Source: Gemmobacter caeni
Lineage (GTDB): Bacteria > Pseudomonadota > Alphaproteobacteria > Rhodobacterales > Rhodobacteraceae
Direction: 5' to 3'
Length of the DNA stretch: 64,000 nt
Assembly: GCF_003054195.1 (NCBI RefSeq)
Contig: NZ_QBKP01000005.1
Span: 62,001-126,000, forward strand
The notes under the pieces are model-generated. The model made no database searches. It had not been told where the DNA came from and saw nothing but the letters and a program-made list of their open reading frames with translations. A program made the translations under genes and the position numbers. This document shows, in pieces, positions 36,850 to 45,791 of the stretch (within the stretch, counting starts at the first letter, position 1; each line of letters opens with the position of its first letter).

Positions 36850-38370
36850 TCAGTCCTCGTTTGCTTCCATGGCAGGCACCGGCGGCTTCTTCAGCACGGT
36901 GCGCAGGAACAGCGGCGCAATGAAGCCGGCGATCGCCGCGATCCACAGGCCGATGGAGATGGGGGTCGAGAACAGGAAGGTCCAGTCCCCGTCCGAAATC
37001 ACCATGGCCCGGCGCAGGCTGTCTTCCATGTTTGAGCCCAGCAGGATGCCAAGGATCACCGGCACCGTCGGCACGTCCAGCTTGCGCAGGAAGTAGCCCA
37101 GCACACCAAAGACCACCATCAACAGCAGATCGAAGGTGCTGCCCGACAGAGAATAGATGCCGACAAAGCTGATCATCGTGACCATGGGCAGCAGGACCCA
37201 GGCCGGGATCATCAGAACGCGGACGAACAGCTTCACCATCGGCACGTTCATCACCAGCAACACGATATTGGCGATGAACAGGCTGGCGATCAGACCCCAG
37301 ACCACTTCGGGCTGGTCACGGAACAGCGTCGGCCCCGGCGTGATGTTCAGCGTCAGAAGCAGTGCCAGCATCACCGCCGTGGTGCCCGAACCCGGCACAC
37401 CCAGCGTCAGCATCGGCACCATCGCACCACCGGCCGCGGCATTGTTGCCCGCCTCGGGCGCGGCCACGCCGCGCGGATCGCCCTGGCCAAAGCGGCCCCG
37501 CGAACCGAGGATGCTCTTTTCGGCCATGTAGGCCATGAACGAACCCAGCGACGCCCCCGCCCCCGGCAGAACTCCGGCCACAAAGCCGATGCCGGTGCCG
37601 CGCAGCATGGTCCCGGTGGAGGCTTTCAGATCCTGCCACGGGATTGTCAGCTTGCCGAGAGTCACGCCGATGGCGCTGTTGCGGCCATGGCTTTCAATGA
37701 AGATGAAGATTTCCGAGATGGCGAACAGACCGACGATTGCGACAAGGAAATCCACCCCGTCCATCAGGTGCATGTTGCCGCCGGTATAGCGCGGCAGGCC
37801 GGTCGAATTGTCCAGACCGATCATCGCGATGCCAAGCCCCAGACAGGCCGCCGCTGCAGCTTTCGCCTGGTTCTTCGAGGCGACGCCGCCCAGCGTGCAG
37901 AAGGCCAGCAGGTACAGGGCGAAATATTCGGCCGGGCCGAACAGATAGGCGATGCTGGCCAGCACCGGCGCCATCACGACAAGGCCGATGGTCGCAAGGA
38001 AAGAACCGACAAACGAGGCGACACCCGAAATCACCAGCGCGTCCCCTGCCCGGCCCTGCCGGGCCATCGGGAAACCGTCCAGCGTGGTCATCATCGCAGG
38101 TTCGTCACCCGGAATGTTCAGCAGGATCGAGCTGATCCGCCCGCCATACATGGTGCCGTAATAGACCGAGGTCAGCAGCACCAGCGACTGTGTCGCATCC
38201 AGACCCATGGTGAAGGCGACCGGAATGAGGATCGCCACGCCATTGGCCGGGCCAAGGCCGGGCAGCGCGCCGAACATCGTGCCAAGGAAACAGCCGACCA
38301 CGGCCAGCAGCAGCGTGAAGGGGGTCAGCGCAACGCCGAACCCCATGACGAGGTTGGAAATCGTATCCAT
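36850..38370 (-). CDS. tctA: Tripartite tricarboxylate transporter large permease TctA
   Basis: 506-residue inner-membrane subunit with about 11-12 hydrophobic helices, matching TctA in size and in the signature regions GTMFGALPGLGPANGVAILIP near the start and AGVLPGAGASLGSFMAYMAEK near residue 260. It is the transport channel of the TTT system, driven by the ion gradient. The ATG at 38370 is preferred over the TTG at 38373; GAGGGGG precedes it. 10 bp after tctB and 3 bp before the AtuA-like gene, all on one transcript. Confidence 0.96.
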   Translation of the reverse strand: MDTISNLVMGFGVALTPFTLLLAVVGCFLGTMFGALPGLGPANGVAILIPVAFTMGLDATQSLVLLTSVYYGTMYGGRISSILLNIPGDEPAMMTTLDGFPMARQGRAGDALVISGVASFVGSFLATIGLVVMAPVLASIAYLFGPAEYFALYLLAFCTLGGVASKNQAKAAAAACLGLGIAMIGLDNSTGLPRYTGGNMHLMDGVDFLVAIVGLFAISEIFIFIESHGRNSAIGVTLGKLTIPWQDLKASTGTMLRGTGIGFVAGVLPGAGASLGSFMAYMAEKSILGSRGRFGQGDPRGVAAPEAGNNAAAGGAMVPMLTLGVPGSGTTAVMLALLLTLNITPGPTLFRDQPEVVWGLIASLFIANIVLLVMNVPMVKLFVRVLMIPAWVLLPMVTMISFVGIYSLSGSTFDLLLMVVFGVLGYFLRKLDVPTVPVILGILLGSNMEDSLRRAMVISDGDWTFLFSTPISIGLWIAAIAGFIAPLFLRTVLKKPPVPAMEANED

Positions 38371-38380
38371 CAATGCCCCC

Positions 38381-38821
38381 TCAACCCATCAGTGCTCTTG
38401 GCAGGGCGACAAGCCCGAGGCCGAGGGCGTATTTGAACAGCACGAACAGGCCGACCGACAGGCAGATGCCCGTGATCGCCGCCTTCGCGGGCTGCGGCGC
38501 GATCATGTAGCTGACACCGGCCGCGACCAGCGCGGTGGGGATCAGGAAGCCCAGCGGCGCAAGCATGTAGGCATAAAGGGTCAGGATAACGACCGTCAGC
38601 GCCATCTTCATCCAGACCGGCAGGGGCGGCCATTCCGGTTCGGCATCGGGCTTCCACAGCATCGCGAGCCCGCACAGCAGGCCGACGACGGCGATCATCA
38701 TGGGAAACACCCGCGGGCCCACCGGGTCCGACAGAAAGCTGGTCTGGATCTGGAAGGCGCCCGCGAGATACGCGAGCGCCAAGATCGCCACGACCAGACC
38801 GAAGATCCGGTCGCTGGCCAT
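38381..38821 (-). CDS. tctB: Tripartite tricarboxylate transporter small subunit TctB
   Basis: 146 residues, four predicted transmembrane helices, in line with TctB. Opening FGLVVAILALAYLAGAFQIQTSFLSDPVGPRVFPMM contains the conserved GP-x-x-FP motif of the family. Acts with TctA in the inner membrane. The ATG (38821) shares one base with the TctC stop (TAATG), so TctC and TctB are translationally coupled. Confidence 0.94.
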   Translation of the reverse strand: MASDRIFGLVVAILALAYLAGAFQIQTSFLSDPVGPRVFPMMIAVVGLLCGLAMLWKPDAEPEWPPLPVWMKMALTVVILTLYAYMLAPLGFLIPTALVAAGVSYMIAPQPAKAAITGICLSVGLFVLFKYALGLGLVALPRALMG

Positions 38822-39786
38822 TACTGGATCACCCCGATTTCTTTCGAAAGCTCGGTGGTTTCGGCAACGACGCCATCCACCCAGCTCTGGAAGTCAGCAC
38901 CGACCTTGGTGAAGGGGGCGAGGCCGTTCGACGCCATGACCGCTTTCCACTCATCACTGTCCGCCACTTTTTGCAGCTTCTCGGCCCAGGCGTTGAAGGC
39001 GTCGTCGCTGATGCCCTTGGGCACATACAGGCCGCGCCAGTTGACGACCTCGACATTGAGGCCCTGCTCCTTGGCGGTCGGGATATCCTCGAAGCCCGGC
39101 ACGCGCTCGGAGGTCAGCACGGCCAACGGACGCACGTCGCCCGATTTGATGAAGCCCACGATTTCCGACATGTCGCCGGTCATCGCCTGGGTGAAGCCGC
39201 CGATGGTCTGGGTGATCGCCTCTGCACCGCCGTCCATGCCGATGTACTTGACCTTGGCCACATCGGTGAAGCCTGCGGCTTTCAGCACCATCAGCGGCTT
39301 CAGGTGGTCAAAGCCGCCCGCAGCCGACCCACCGGCAAAAGCCACCGAGCCGGGATCTGCCTTGATCGCCTCGACCAGATCGGTCAGCGTCTGATAGGGG
39401 CTGTCTTTGGCAACCACGATCACACCGGGGTCGCCACCGATGGCACCGACGAAACGCACCTGATCGGCGGTCGCGCCACCATAGGCATTCTGCGCCAGAC
39501 GGGTGGTGGTGGCCGACGAGGCCGCGACGATCAGATCGGCGTCCTTGCCGCGCTCGGCGACAACATGGCTGAAGGCAAGGCCGCCACCGGCGCCCGCCAT
39601 ATTGGTCACCTGAACCGGCTGGTCGACCAGTTTAAGATCATAAAGGATCTTGCCGATCTGACGGCAGGTGAAGTCCCAGCCGCCACCGGCATCCGCCGGG
39701 GCGATGCATTCGGTCGCGAAGGCCGAGGTGGCGCCAAGGCCAAGGGCAGCACTGGCCAGCAGTGCGCGGAACAGGGTCGATTTCAT
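38821..39786 (-). CDS. tctC: Tripartite tricarboxylate transporter substrate-binding protein TctC
   Basis: Periplasmic solute-binding protein (Bug family) of the TTT transporter; 321 residues with a signal peptide (MKSTLFRALLASAALGLGATSAFA) and the family start ECIAPADAGGGWDFTCRQIGKILYDLKLVDQPVQVTNMAGAGG. Ligand-loop motifs such as PGVIVVAKDSPYQTL are present. Ligands of this subfamily include citrate and other di/tricarboxylates; the specific one cannot be told. First gene of the tctCBA-atuA-like-DUF4387 operon, preceded by GGGAGG, divergent from the two-component genes, which are the likely regulators. Confidence 0.95.
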   Translation of the reverse strand: MKSTLFRALLASAALGLGATSAFATECIAPADAGGGWDFTCRQIGKILYDLKLVDQPVQVTNMAGAGGGLAFSHVVAERGKDADLIVAASSATTTRLAQNAYGGATADQVRFVGAIGGDPGVIVVAKDSPYQTLTDLVEAIKADPGSVAFAGGSAAGGFDHLKPLMVLKAAGFTDVAKVKYIGMDGGAEAITQTIGGFTQAMTGDMSEIVGFIKSGDVRPLAVLTSERVPGFEDIPTAKEQGLNVEVVNWRGLYVPKGISDDAFNAWAEKLQKVADSDEWKAVMASNGLAPFTKVGADFQSWVDGVVAETTELSKEIGVIQ

Positions 39787-39903
39787 GCGTGTCCTCCCGA
39801 GACATCTTTTTCAAAGCGGGGCCGGCCTCCACCGGCCCTTGCGGGGAACACGATTCGCTGAAAAGCTGACATGAACCTGTCACCAGCGATGAAAACTGCG
39901 GCA

Positions 39904-40569
39904 ATGCGCTTTCTTCTTGTCGAGGATAACGACGATCTGGCCCATTCGGTCGCCACACGGCTGGCGCTGGACGGGCATGCGGTGGACCGTGCGGCGGGAA
40001 TCGCCGAAGCCGAGGATTGCCTCGCTGCCGCCAGCTATGACCTGATCCTGCTGGATATCGCCCTGCCCGATGGCGATGGCCGCGATTTTCTGGTGGCCCA
40101 GCGCCGCGCCCGCCGGGATACGCCGATCATCATGATGACCGCCCGCGCCGCCGTTTCGGACCGGGTGGATGTGCTGGACCTTGGCGCTGACGACTACATC
40201 ACCAAACCCTTCGACTTTGCCGAGCTGGAGGCCCGCTGCCGCGCCGTGCTGCGGCGCCGGGGTGGCGCCTTGCAGACGGTGCGCGACTATGCGGGCGTCA
40301 CCTTCAACCCGTTGACCGCCACGGTCAGTATCGCGGGCGAAACACGGGAACTGCGGTCACGCGAATTGCGGCTGCTGGAAATCCTGCTGTCCGCGCCCGA
40401 GCGGATCTTCTCGAAGGCGCAGCTTTGCGACCGGCTGTTTTCCTATTCCGAAGCCGTGTCAGAGAACGCGATCGAGGTCTATGTCGCCCGCCTGCGGAAA
40501 AAGCTGGAAGGCTCTGCCGCCCGGATCGAGACGCTGCGCGGCGTCGGCTACCGGCTGACCGGCGAATGA
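39904..40569 (+). CDS. OmpR-family response regulator, TctD-like
   Basis: 221 residues: receiver domain (1-115) with phosphate-accepting Asp51, Thr79 and Lys101 in canonical order (LLVEDND ... LLDIALPDGDG ... ITKPF), then an OmpR-type winged helix (about 125-220, FSKAQLCDRLFSYSEAVSENAIEVYVARLRKKL). Divergent from tctC and overlapping the kinase gene, so a TctD/TctE-like pair controlling carboxylate uptake. The start is uncertain: the ATG at 39904 begins the receiver domain cleanly, but in-frame ATGs at 39889 and 39871 are possible and none has a good ribosome site. Confidence 0.9.
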   Translation: MRFLLVEDNDDLAHSVATRLALDGHAVDRAAGIAEAEDCLAAASYDLILLDIALPDGDGRDFLVAQRRARRDTPIIMMTARAAVSDRVDVLDLGADDYITKPFDFAELEARCRAVLRRRGGALQTVRDYAGVTFNPLTATVSIAGETRELRSRELRLLEILLSAPERIFSKAQLCDRLFSYSEAVSENAIEVYVARLRKKLEGSAARIETLRGVGYRLTGE

Positions 40570-41966
40570 CCGGGCGCATACGCTGGCGCATGCCAAGGGC
40601 GCCTCTTTCGCTCCGGCAGCGGCTGCTGTTACAGCTTCTGGGCATCGCTGCGATGCTGGCGGTGTTTCTGTATTTCACGGTCCGCACCGTGGCCGGACAG
40701 GCCGCCGAAACGACACAGGATGGCATTCTGGGCGCCGCCACCACGGCCATCGCCGAACAGTTACGCGCGGGCACCGAACAGGTGGAAATTGACCTGCCTT
40801 ACGATGCCTTCTCGGTGCTGGGCTCGATTTCCGAAGACAGGGTGTTCTACCGCATCGACGTGGGCGGCGAGACAGTGACCGGCTATGACGACCTGCCGCT
40901 GCCGCCCGAGGCTTCGGGCAAGGTCGGCCCGCAGTTCTATACTCGCCCCTTCCGCGACACCGAGGTGCGCATCGCAGCCGTCACCCGTCAGGTGGTGGTT
41001 GCAGGGCAGGCCCTGCCCGTTCTGGTGCTGGTCGCCCAGACCCGGCTGGGGCAGGACGCGATTGCCGAACGCATCGCCAACCGCGCGGCGGGGCTGGGGC
41101 TGGGGTTCTTCACCCTGGCACTTCTGCTGTCGCTGATCGCGGCAGGATCGGTTCTGGCCCCCATCGACCGGCTGGCCGAGGCGGTGGCCCGGCGCGGGCC
41201 GGAGGATCTGCGCGCCGTCGATGCCAGCACCCCGCGCGAACTGGTGCCGCTGGTCGGTGCGCTGAACGGCTTCATCGCCCGGCTGCGCGCCGCTCTGGGC
41301 CGCACAGAAACCTTCATCACAGAAGCCGCGCATCACATCCGTACCCCGCTGGCCACTGTCCGGGCACAGGCGGAAATCGCGCTGCGGCAATCCGATAACG
41401 AGGCGACGCGCCAGACTCTGCGTGGCGTGATCCGCGCGGTCGAGGAAAGCGCGCGGTCCGCCACGCAGTTGCTGGATCACGCCATCGTCGTCTATCGCTC
41501 CGACAGGATGACCTCGGACGCGCTGGATTTCGGCGCGCTGGTCGCGGGCGTGGTGGCCTCCATCGAACCCGCCGCCTCGCTGAAGGATGTCGACCTGCGG
41601 CTGTCACCCGCAGCGCAGCCCCTGCCGGTGACGGGCGACCGGGCGCTGCTGGAAAGTGCGGTGCGCAATATTCTGGACAATGCGGTGAAATATTCGCCCG
41701 AGGACAGCGTTGTCCGCCTGTCGCTGGCCGCTGAGGACAACCGCGCGGTGCTGCGGGTCGAGGATCGCGGGCGCGGCCTGTCGGGCCTTGACCCCGCCAG
41801 CCTTTCGGGCCGCTTTCGCCGGGGTGGCAATGTCGCCGATGTGGTGGGTTCGGGCCTTGGCCTGACCATCGTGACCGAAGTCGCCGCAGCCCATGACGGG
41901 CGGTTCAGCCTGACGGAACGTGAAGGAGGGGGCGTATGCGCCGAATTCTCTGTGCCCTTGCAGTAA
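40566..41966 (+). CDS. Sensor histidine kinase, TctE-like
   Basis: 466-residue inner-membrane kinase: short N-terminal tail, TM1 (about 20-40), a periplasmic sensing domain (about 45-165), TM2 (about 185-205), HAMP-like region, dimerisation domain with phospho-His256 in AAHHIRTPLATV, and an ATP domain with N-box ILDNAVKYSP, G1 VEDRGRGLSG and G2 GSGLGLTI. It uses an ATG that overlaps the regulator's stop (ATGA). Its 3' end overlaps the next gene by 31 bp. The periplasmic part is of the TctE_N size, fitting direct or binding-protein-assisted detection of carboxylates. Confidence 0.93.
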   Translation: MTGRIRWRMPRAPLSLRQRLLLQLLGIAAMLAVFLYFTVRTVAGQAAETTQDGILGAATTAIAEQLRAGTEQVEIDLPYDAFSVLGSISEDRVFYRIDVGGETVTGYDDLPLPPEASGKVGPQFYTRPFRDTEVRIAAVTRQVVVAGQALPVLVLVAQTRLGQDAIAERIANRAAGLGLGFFTLALLLSLIAAGSVLAPIDRLAEAVARRGPEDLRAVDASTPRELVPLVGALNGFIARLRAALGRTETFITEAAHHIRTPLATVRAQAEIALRQSDNEATRQTLRGVIRAVEESARSATQLLDHAIVVYRSDRMTSDALDFGALVAGVVASIEPAASLKDVDLRLSPAAQPLPVTGDRALLESAVRNILDNAVKYSPEDSVVRLSLAAEDNRAVLRVEDRGRGLSGLDPASLSGRFRRGGNVADVVGSGLGLTIVTEVAAAHDGRFSLTEREGGGVCAEFSVPLQ

Positions 41967-42958
41967 TCCTTTCGCCTCTCTGCGCCGCCGCCTTCCCGGT
42001 GGAGGAGGAACACGTCTTCCCCGGCACCGGCGCAGGGTCCGAGTTGTGGATTCTGTCCACCACCGACACTGAATATTTCGCCCCGCTGCTGACCGCCTTT
42101 CAGGCGCGCCATCCGTCGGTGACGATCCGCTATACCGTGACCGGCAGCGCCAGTGTCTACACTGCGGTGGCCGATGAGGGCGTGGCCTGCGATCTGGCGA
42201 TTTCCAGCGCGATGGACCTGCAGATGAAGCTGGCAAATGACGGCTTCGCCCTGCCGCATGCCAGTGCCGCACAACTGCCGGACTGGGCGCAATGGCAGGA
42301 TCGTATCTTCGGCTTCGCGCAGGAGCCGGTGGTGCTGGTCGCCTCGCGCAAGGCGCTGGAAGGGCTGGCCCTGCCCCGCACCCGCCGTGATCTGATCGAC
42401 CTCCTGCGCGATCATCCCGGCCGGTTCGAGGGCCGGATCGGCACCTATGACCCGCTGCAATCCGGCGCGGGCTATCTGTTTGCAACGCAGGAGGCGCGGC
42501 AATCCGACAGTTTCTGGCGACTGGCCGAGGTGATGGGTGCCAACCGCCCCCGGCTTTACGCCAGCACCAAGCCCATGCTGGACGATCTGGAAACCGGCAC
42601 ACTGGCGCTGGCCTATAATGTGCTGGGCAGCTACGCCGCCACCCGCGCCGCGCATGACCCGGATGTGGCGCTGATCGAGTTCGAGGATTTCACTCTGACG
42701 CTTTTGCGCACCGCGCTGATCCCGAAAGACGCGCGCAACCCCGAGCTTGCAGGCATGTTCATCGACTTCCTGTTGTCACCCGAAGGCCGCCGTCTCTCTG
42801 GCCAACAGGGGGGCCTGCCGCCGGTGAACGAGGCCGCACTCGTGCAGACCCCGCGCCTGCGCCCGATCCGGCTGGACCCTGGCCTGCTGGTCTATCTGGA
42901 CCGCGTCAAGCGCCGCGCCTTTCTGGAGGAGTGGGCCGCAGCAGTGAAGCAGCCGTGA
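41936..42958 (+). CDS. Periplasmic iron-type ABC binding protein, partner of TctDE-like system
   Basis: 340-residue secreted solute-binding protein with a short signal peptide (MRRILCALAVILSPLCAAAF). The fold resembles Fe(III)/thiamine-type binding proteins (LWILSTTDTEYFAPLLTAFQARHPSVTIRY; LGSYAATRAAHDPD). No ABC permease or ATPase lies nearby; instead it is the third gene of the regulator-kinase transcript and overlaps the kinase by 31 bp. Such orphan binding proteins next to TctDE pairs are known in alphaproteobacteria and may present the ligand to the kinase; that role is inference. Confidence 0.85.
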   Translation: MRRILCALAVILSPLCAAAFPVEEEHVFPGTGAGSELWILSTTDTEYFAPLLTAFQARHPSVTIRYTVTGSASVYTAVADEGVACDLAISSAMDLQMKLANDGFALPHASAAQLPDWAQWQDRIFGFAQEPVVLVASRKALEGLALPRTRRDLIDLLRDHPGRFEGRIGTYDPLQSGAGYLFATQEARQSDSFWRLAEVMGANRPRLYASTKPMLDDLETGTLALAYNVLGSYAATRAAHDPDVALIEFEDFTLTLLRTALIPKDARNPELAGMFIDFLLSPEGRRLSGQQGGLPPVNEAALVQTPRLRPIRLDPGLLVYLDRVKRRAFLEEWAAAVKQP

Positions 42959-42960
42959 AA

Positions 42961-43022
42961 GCCCGCCGGATGATCCTTGCCTTGTCCGGAGCGGTTTGAA
43001 ACAGTTTGGCGGTCCGGCGGGC
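42961..43022. promoter_or_regulatory. Perfect 10-bp inverted repeat with 42-nt spacer
   Basis: GCCCGCCGGA (42961-42970) and TCCGGCGGGC (43013-43022) are exact complements. It starts 3 bp after the binding-protein stop and ends 72 bp before the next gene. It could be an unusual terminator (no T-tract), or an operator/looped RNA. Arms are directly visible; function is not known. Confidence 0.35.
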
Positions 43023-43094
43023 GTTCATCGCGCCGTCACGTCACCGAAGCAGCCTGACCGCGCCGGGTGCATGTCTCGGATCGGAGCTTTTGCC

Positions 43095-43688
43095 ATGAAC
43101 CGTCTTTGCCGCCGGAGTGCAGCCTGTCTTGCCTTGCTTCTGTCGGCCCAGCCGCTGATTGCACAAACCACCGATGCCCTGCTGACACCCGAACAGATCA
43201 CGACACTCGAGGGGGCGGAGGCCGATCTGCGCGCGCGGCTGGCCCCGCACGCCGACGGTCAGGACACCGCCGCCGTGGCCGATTTTCTGGCGGTGATCGA
43301 CGGGGATCGCCTGCCGATGCCCGACCGGCTGAGCCTTGCCAATACCCCCTGCAGTGTGCGCAGCCTTCAGGTCACCGCCGATATCGCGCTTGGGTATCCG
43401 TTCTTTCCATGCAGCTTCCGGCAGGAGGGTCCGGCCGGGCTGGTGTTTCAGAAAGATGCAGGCTCCCAGCGCCGGCTGGGGCTGGTTCTGCCCGGCGCGA
43501 CCGGAACGAACTTTGCCTTCCGGGGTGGCAGCTATTTCACCGGCGAGGCCCCGCGCGGCTACACTGGCGACCCCGAAGCCGGAACAGACAGTCTGGGCCT
43601 GATGTACCGGGGCGGGCCGGATCGGTATTACATCATCTTCGCGCCGGTCGACGGGCGCGGAGAGGTTTATGAAATCCTGACGCAGTAA
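43095..43688 (+). CDS. Unknown secreted protein
   Basis: I do not recognise the family with certainty. The 197-residue product has a signal peptide (MNRLCRRSAACLALLLSAQPLIAQ) and a mature domain with two conserved-looking cysteines (NTPCSVRSLQ and FFPCSFRQ) probably forming a disulfide, and a beta-rich C-terminal half (GATGTNFAFRGGSYFTGE ... YYIIFAPVDGRGEVYEIL). It resembles DUF4893-type secreted proteins in plan, but that is a guess. The start at 43095 is supported by the signal peptide and a CGGAG 10 nt upstream. It is 11 bp before ackA. Confidence 0.7.
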   Translation: MNRLCRRSAACLALLLSAQPLIAQTTDALLTPEQITTLEGAEADLRARLAPHADGQDTAAVADFLAVIDGDRLPMPDRLSLANTPCSVRSLQVTADIALGYPFFPCSFRQEGPAGLVFQKDAGSQRRLGLVLPGATGTNFAFRGGSYFTGEAPRGYTGDPEAGTDSLGLMYRGGPDRYYIIFAPVDGRGEVYEILTQ

Positions 43689-43699
43689 AGGGCAATGAC

Positions 43700-44878
43700 A
43701 TGACCACCGGCTTTCTGGCGCTTAACGCCGGGTCTTCCTCGCTGAAGGTGGCCCTGTTTCCGGCAGAGGGAGACACGGCCCTGCTGACCGGCCAGGCCGA
43801 GCGGATCGGGCCGGAGGGCCGCATGGTTCTGAAGGATGGCACCGGCGCGGAACTGACATTGCCGCCCGGTGATCTGTCCAGCCATGAAGGCGCGCTGTCC
43901 ATGGTGATCGGCACGGTGAAACAGCACTTCCCCGGCCTGCGCATGGGCGCCGTGGGCCACCGGGTCGTGCATGGCGGGCTGGATTACGTCCAGCCGGTTG
44001 TCGTGACCGATGCCGTGCTGGCAAAGCTGCGGATGCTGGAGCCTTTCGCCCCGCTGCATCAGCCCCACAACATCGCGGGTATCCGCGCCGCCATGGCTGC
44101 CTTCCCCGATGTGCCGCAGATCGCCTGTTTCGACACGGCCTTCCATCGTGGCCAGCCCTTCGTGAACGACACTTTCGCCATTCCGCACCGTTATTACGAG
44201 GCGGGCGTGCGGCGCTACGGCTTTCACGGCCTCAGCTATGAATATGTCACCGGAGAATTGCGCCGTCTCGCGCCGCATCTGATGGAAGGGCGCGTCGTTG
44301 TCGCGCATCTCGGCAATGGGGCCTCGATGTGCGCCATCCATCGCGGGCGCTCTGTTGCCTCTTCCATGGGGTTTTCGGCGCTGGACGGGCTGCCGATGGG
44401 CACCCGCTGCGGCCAGATCGACCCCGGCGTCCTGCTGTACATGCTGGATCGCGAAGGGCTGAATACCGCTCAGATCCGCCAGATCCTGTACAACGAATCC
44501 GGTCTTCTGGGCCTGTCGGGCGGGCTGTCGAACGACATGCGTACGCTTGAAGCCGCCGACAGCCCCGAAGCCCATCGCGCCATCGACTACTTCGTATTCC
44601 GCGTACAGCGCGAACTGGGCGCCATGGCCGCCGTCATGGGGGGAATCGACGCACTGGTCTTCTGCGGCGGCATCGGGGAAAACTCGCGCAGCGTCCGCCG
44701 CCGGATCTGCGAGCGTCTGGGCTGGATGGGGGTCGAGATCGACCATGGCAGGAACGCAGAAAGCGCCACGGTCCTGTCATCCGAGTTTTCGCGCACCACG
44801 GTCATGATCATCAACACGCATGAGGAACTGGTGATCGCCCGTGCCGCCCGCGCTGCCGTGGGGATTTCGGTGTCCTAG
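43700..44878 (+). CDS. ackA: Acetate/propionate kinase
   Basis: ASKHA-family kinase that interconverts acetate + ATP and acetyl phosphate; 392 residues, standard. Signature 1 is FLALNAGSSSLKVALF at the start, signature 2 is RYGFHGLSYEYV (about 175), and the phosphate-binding region includes HLGNGASMCAI with VFCGGIGENSRSVRRRI near the end. No phosphotransacetylase gene is in the window, so the partner (pta or another enzyme) is elsewhere; it could also make propionyl phosphate. It is 11 bp downstream of the secreted unknown, and no strong terminator follows. Confidence 0.96.
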   Translation: MTTGFLALNAGSSSLKVALFPAEGDTALLTGQAERIGPEGRMVLKDGTGAELTLPPGDLSSHEGALSMVIGTVKQHFPGLRMGAVGHRVVHGGLDYVQPVVVTDAVLAKLRMLEPFAPLHQPHNIAGIRAAMAAFPDVPQIACFDTAFHRGQPFVNDTFAIPHRYYEAGVRRYGFHGLSYEYVTGELRRLAPHLMEGRVVVAHLGNGASMCAIHRGRSVASSMGFSALDGLPMGTRCGQIDPGVLLYMLDREGLNTAQIRQILYNESGLLGLSGGLSNDMRTLEAADSPEAHRAIDYFVFRVQRELGAMAAVMGGIDALVFCGGIGENSRSVRRRICERLGWMGVEIDHGRNAESATVLSSEFSRTTVMIINTHEELVIARAARAAVGISVS

Positions 44879-45005
44879 TGCCGCTTCGGCAGCCGACACC
44901 AATTCGTCATCTGGCAGTCACCGCACCCTTACAACGCGGGTGTTAGCTGCGGCGCAGGATTTCCGCGCCGCACCAGCCTGCGGCGCCTGCCGGAGGGTAC
45001 ATGCC

Positions 45006-45791
45006 ATGAATGCCGTCCATCCCGTCCGTTGTGCCCGGCAGATTGAAGAGATCGTGCCGGTCATCTCGGTCGTGGTGCCGCTGCATGACGAGGCGGCCAG
45101 CATCGCGCCACTTACCGCGCAGATTCTGGAAATCCTCGCCGGGCAGGCGTTCGAACTGATCCTTGTCGATGACGGTTCGGAAGATGAAACACGGGCCGAA
45201 CTGTTGCGGCTGGCCCGGCACGAGCCGCGCATCCGCGTGCTGGGGCATGACCGGGCGGCAGGGCAATCGGCGGCGATCCATTCTGGCGCGCGGGCGGCGC
45301 GCGGCCGTATCGTGGCAACGCTGGACGGGGACGGGCAGAACCCGCCGGTCAACCTTCCGGCGCTGATCGCGCCCCTGATGGACCCGCGCCGCGACCCGGC
45401 GCTGGCGCTGGTTGCCGGTCAGCGCATCGGGCGCCGCGATACGCTGGGCCGTCGGCTGGCATCGCGCTTTGCCAACGGGTTGCGCGGCTGGCTGCTGGGC
45501 GACAGGACGCGCGACACCGGCTGCGGGCTGAAGGCGTTTGACCGCGCCGCCTATCTGGCACTGCCCTATTTCAACCACCAGCACCGCTTTCTGCCCGCGC
45601 TGTTCCTGCGCGATGGCTGGAAGATCGCACATGTCCATGTGACCCATGCACCGCGTCTGGCCGGGCGGTCGAAATACACCAATCTCGGGCGGGCGCTGGT
45701 CGGGATCACCGATCTGGCGGGCGTTGCCTGGCTGATCCGCCGCCGCAAACGGGTAACCCCGCACGAAATCGCCGCCGGGGCCGGAGCATGA
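45006..45791 (+). CDS. Family 2 glycosyltransferase (ArnC/dolichol-phosphate-mannose-synthase type)
   Basis: 261-residue GT-A enzyme, with the nucleotide/metal motifs ELILVDDGSEDETR and VATLDGDGQNPP, and the DPM-synthase-like RDTGCGLKAFDRAAYLALPYFNHQHRFLPALFLRDGW. It should transfer a sugar from a nucleotide donor to a polyprenyl phosphate. Unlike ArnC it has no strong two-helix membrane tail; only one weak hydrophobic segment (about 235-250) is visible, and the next gene supplies membrane helices. ATG at 45006 follows GGAGGG. First gene of a four-gene overlapping cassette that probably attaches a sugar to an envelope lipid. Confidence 0.9.
   Translation: MNAVHPVRCARQIEEIVPVISVVVPLHDEAASIAPLTAQILEILAGQAFELILVDDGSEDETRAELLRLARHEPRIRVLGHDRAAGQSAAIHSGARAARGRIVATLDGDGQNPPVNLPALIAPLMDPRRDPALALVAGQRIGRRDTLGRRLASRFANGLRGWLLGDRTRDTGCGLKAFDRAAYLALPYFNHQHRFLPALFLRDGWKIAHVHVTHAPRLAGRSKYTNLGRALVGITDLAGVAWLIRRRKRVTPHEIAAGAGA

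Noticed and set aside
39819-39838. GGGCCGG/CCGGCCC hairpin between tctC and the TctD-like gene
   Set aside because: Possible regulator site, but 7-bp GC-only arms arise often in this composition; not enough to call.
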